Below, in pieces: positions 4,059 through 5,319 of a stretch of 5,319 bases of DNA. Made by a program: the position numbers and the translations under genes. Source of the stretch: DASXTS01 sp036505275 (GTDB taxonomy: Bacteria > Actinomycetota > Actinomycetes > Mycobacteriales > Pseudonocardiaceae); NCBI GenBank assembly GCA_036505275.1, contig DASXTS010000306.1:1-5319 (forward strand), in the 5' to 3' direction. Position 1 is the first letter of the stretch, and each line of letters begins with the position of its first letter. The notes beneath the pieces are model-generated. The model was not told where the DNA came from and searched no databases. It saw only the letters and a program-made list of their open reading frames with translations.

Positions 4059-4849
4059 CCGGCCATCTCGCCGCGTACCGGCGGCACCTGCGCGACCTCG
4101 GCCGCGCCGACTCCACCGTCGAGGGCTACCTCGAGCTGCTCACCCGCATGGACCGGGAACTACCGCAAGGCCTGACATCCGCCTGTGAGGACGAGCTCCG
4201 GGACTGGATCAACACCGACGGGCACGGCCGGGCCACCCGCAACTGGTACCGCACCGTCGTCTGCGGATTCTTCGCCTGGGCGTGTGACCCGGACGAGCCG
4301 CGCCTGGACTTCAACCCGGCGCGTCGGCTGCCCCGGCTGAGCATGCCGGACCGGGCCACCCAGCGGATCCCCACCGACCAGGTGCAGGCGGTGCTCGCCG
4401 GCGCCGTCCAGCCGTATCTGGTGTGGTTCCTACTGGCGTCGCACGCCGGGCTGCGCTGCATCGAGATCGCGCAACTCGACCGCGGGGATGTCACCGCCGA
4501 CGAGTTGTGGGTGCAGGGCAAGGGTGGCAAGGCCCGGATCGTGCCCACCCACGAACGGGTGTGGCAGGCGATCCGGGACCTGCCGCCCGGGCTGATCGCC
4601 GGCGGCCTGACCCGGCAGCAGATCTCGCACCAGGGCAACTACCAACTGCAGAAGGTGCTGGGGCAGCCGCTGAGCATGCACGATTTGCGCCTCTGGTTCG
4701 GGACCGCCGCGTACGAGGCGTCCGGCGAGGACATGCGGGTGGTGCAGGAGCTGCTGGGTCACGCGTCGGTCGCCACGACGCAGCGGTACGTGGCGACCAG
4801 GACGACGCGTAAGCGCACCGCGGTGGCCGGTCTGCCGGCGGTGGCGTGA
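4055..4849 (+). CDS. int: Tyrosine site-specific recombinase (integrase)
   Basis: This enzyme cuts and rejoins DNA between phage and chromosomal attachment sites through a covalent phosphotyrosine link. With ATG at 4055 it has 264 residues. The N-terminal SAM-like core-binding domain covers about 1-95 (HLAAYRRHLRDLGRADSTVEGY). The catalytic domain follows, with Arg134 (AGLRCIEIAQL), Lys156 or Lys159 (QGKGGKAR), His209 and Arg212 (MHDLR), His236 (LLGHAS) and Tyr245 (TTQRYV), a complete active-site set. The box after Arg212 reads LRLW instead of the usual LRHT/LRHx. It lacks the N-terminal arm-binding domain of lambda-type integrases, resembling simpler XerC/D-like recombinases in size. A GTG at 4043 would add four residues; I prefer the ATG because it overlaps the preceding TGA as ATGA. 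It probably mediates integration of this element; no attachment site is identifiable in the window. Confidence 0.93.
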   Translation: MTGHLAAYRRHLRDLGRADSTVEGYLELLTRMDRELPQGLTSACEDELRDWINTDGHGRATRNWYRTVVCGFFAWACDPDEPRLDFNPARRLPRLSMPDRATQRIPTDQVQAVLAGAVQPYLVWFLLASHAGLRCIEIAQLDRGDVTADELWVQGKGGKARIVPTHERVWQAIRDLPPGLIAGGLTRQQISHQGNYQLQKVLGQPLSMHDLRLWFGTAAYEASGEDMRVVQELLGHASVATTQRYVATRTTRKRTAVAGLPAVA

Positions 4850-4885
4850 TGTCAGTAGAGCGGCGGCGTGAGGGAGGCTGTGAAC

Positions 4886-5041
4886 ATGGACTATCTAGCA
4901 ATTGTGCTGGTGATCCTGGCGGCCGTCGCCGCCGTGACACTGTGGTCGCTTCTGCTCCACTGGATATTCACCATGGCGAAGCCGCGGTTCGAGCGATGGC
5001 TGTGGCGCCGTCTCGGCGGCGAGGGCGACCCGCCGGACTAG
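4886..5041 (+). CDS. Single-pass membrane microprotein, 51 aa
   Basis: A strong GAGGGAGG (4870-4877) lies 8 nt before the ATG, and the frame closes with TAG at 5039-5041. Residues about 4-29 are a continuous hydrophobic segment (from YLAIVLVILAAVAAV to the LLLHWIF stretch), long enough to span the membrane. The rest is a basic, Trp/Arg-rich segment (RFERWLWRRL, 34-43), probably amphipathic on the membrane face, and an acidic tail. The positive charges after the segment predict a cytoplasmic C-terminus. It lies 36 bp after integrase and may be the last gene of the rightward arm. Small membrane proteins in lysogeny regions can act in superinfection exclusion or as holin-like proteins, but the sequence does not decide this. 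I do not recognise a family. Confidence 0.75.
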   Translation: MDYLAIVLVILAAVAAVTLWSLLLHWIFTMAKPRFERWLWRRLGGEGDPPD

Positions 5042-5319
5042 CCGATCTGGTTGGGGCGGCGGCGTCGCAGCATCGACCTGGACACCTCCTGCACGTCCGG
5101 CTGCAGCGTCGGCAGGTCCGGTGTGGCCCGTTCGATGCGGGGCTTGCGGTGCGGGTCGAGGTGTTCGTCCCGGGCGTACAGCAGGACGTCGGCGAGGCCG
5201 GCCTGGAGGATCTCGGCTGCCTGGCGCCAGTTGCCCATGACGAAGCTTTCAACGTCGTAGTGCCTCGCGGCGGCGTGCTCGTAGCACTGGTCGGCGTACA
5301 TGAACATGTGGGCGACGGG
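5038..5319 (-). CDS. Hypothetical protein, 5' end probably outside the window (at least 89 aa)
   Basis: The minus-strand frame runs from the right edge to a TAG at 5038-5040. An ATG at 5305-5307 would give 89 aa, but no ribosome binding site precedes it and the frame stays open to the window edge (four more codons), so the true start may lie outside. The visible part is largely helical (DQCYEHAAARHYDVESFVMGNW, split around a turn, then QAAEILQAGLADVLLYARDEH). It is followed by a Pro-rich linker and an Arg-rich end (MLRRRRPNQIG). No family recognised. It converges on the 51-aa membrane gene, and the two stop codons share the palindrome CTAG at 5038-5041. Confidence 0.65.
   Translation of the reverse strand, partial: PVAHMFMYADQCYEHAAARHYDVESFVMGNWRQAAEILQAGLADVLLYARDEHLDPHRKPRIERATPDLPTLQPDVQEVSRSMLRRRRPNQIG

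Overview
The window is GC-rich and gene-dense, with GTG and TTG starts, many 4-bp ATGA stop/start overlaps and largely G/C third codon positions. That is the style of an actinobacterial temperate phage, prophage or related integrative element. The exact host genus cannot be read from the sequence. There is no rRNA, tRNA or CRISPR array, and I see no convincing attachment site.

The layout turns on a divergent regulatory hub at 2534-2657. Leftward (minus strand, read from 2533 down to 149) lies a probable operon: a small Cro/CI-type helix-turn-helix (HTH) protein, a ribbon-helix-helix protein, a beta-class N4-cytosine/N6-adenine DNA methyltransferase, a Pro-rich unknown protein and a second unknown protein. 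Translational coupling links most of these genes. A perfect 12-bp-stem hairpin sits between the last two genes, and two further GC-rich inverted repeats follow the last one. Rightward (plus strand, 2658-5041) lie a second HTH protein, a small acidic protein, a long hairpin, then three translationally coupled genes (a 76-aa unknown, a DUF6221-like protein and a tyrosine integrase), and finally a 51-aa membrane protein. A minus-strand gene enters from the right edge, and its stop codon overlaps the stop of the membrane protein within one CTAG.

The most striking structure is the hub itself. The two divergent HTH proteins are clear paralogues: I count 32 identities in 68 aligned residues without a gap. 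Each gene appears to have a leaderless promoter of mirrored design. A near-identical palindromic operator (12-bp exact core GTTCTACACGGT) lies in the -35/-10 spacer of each promoter. Its centre is exactly 20 bp from the start codon on both sides, and the two operator centres are 85 bp apart. This looks like a compact bistable switch built by duplication of one repressor together with its operator. The rightward arm carries integrase, suggesting lysogeny or maintenance. The leftward arm carries the methyltransferase, suggesting early or lytic functions or self-protection. The assignment of the arms is inference.
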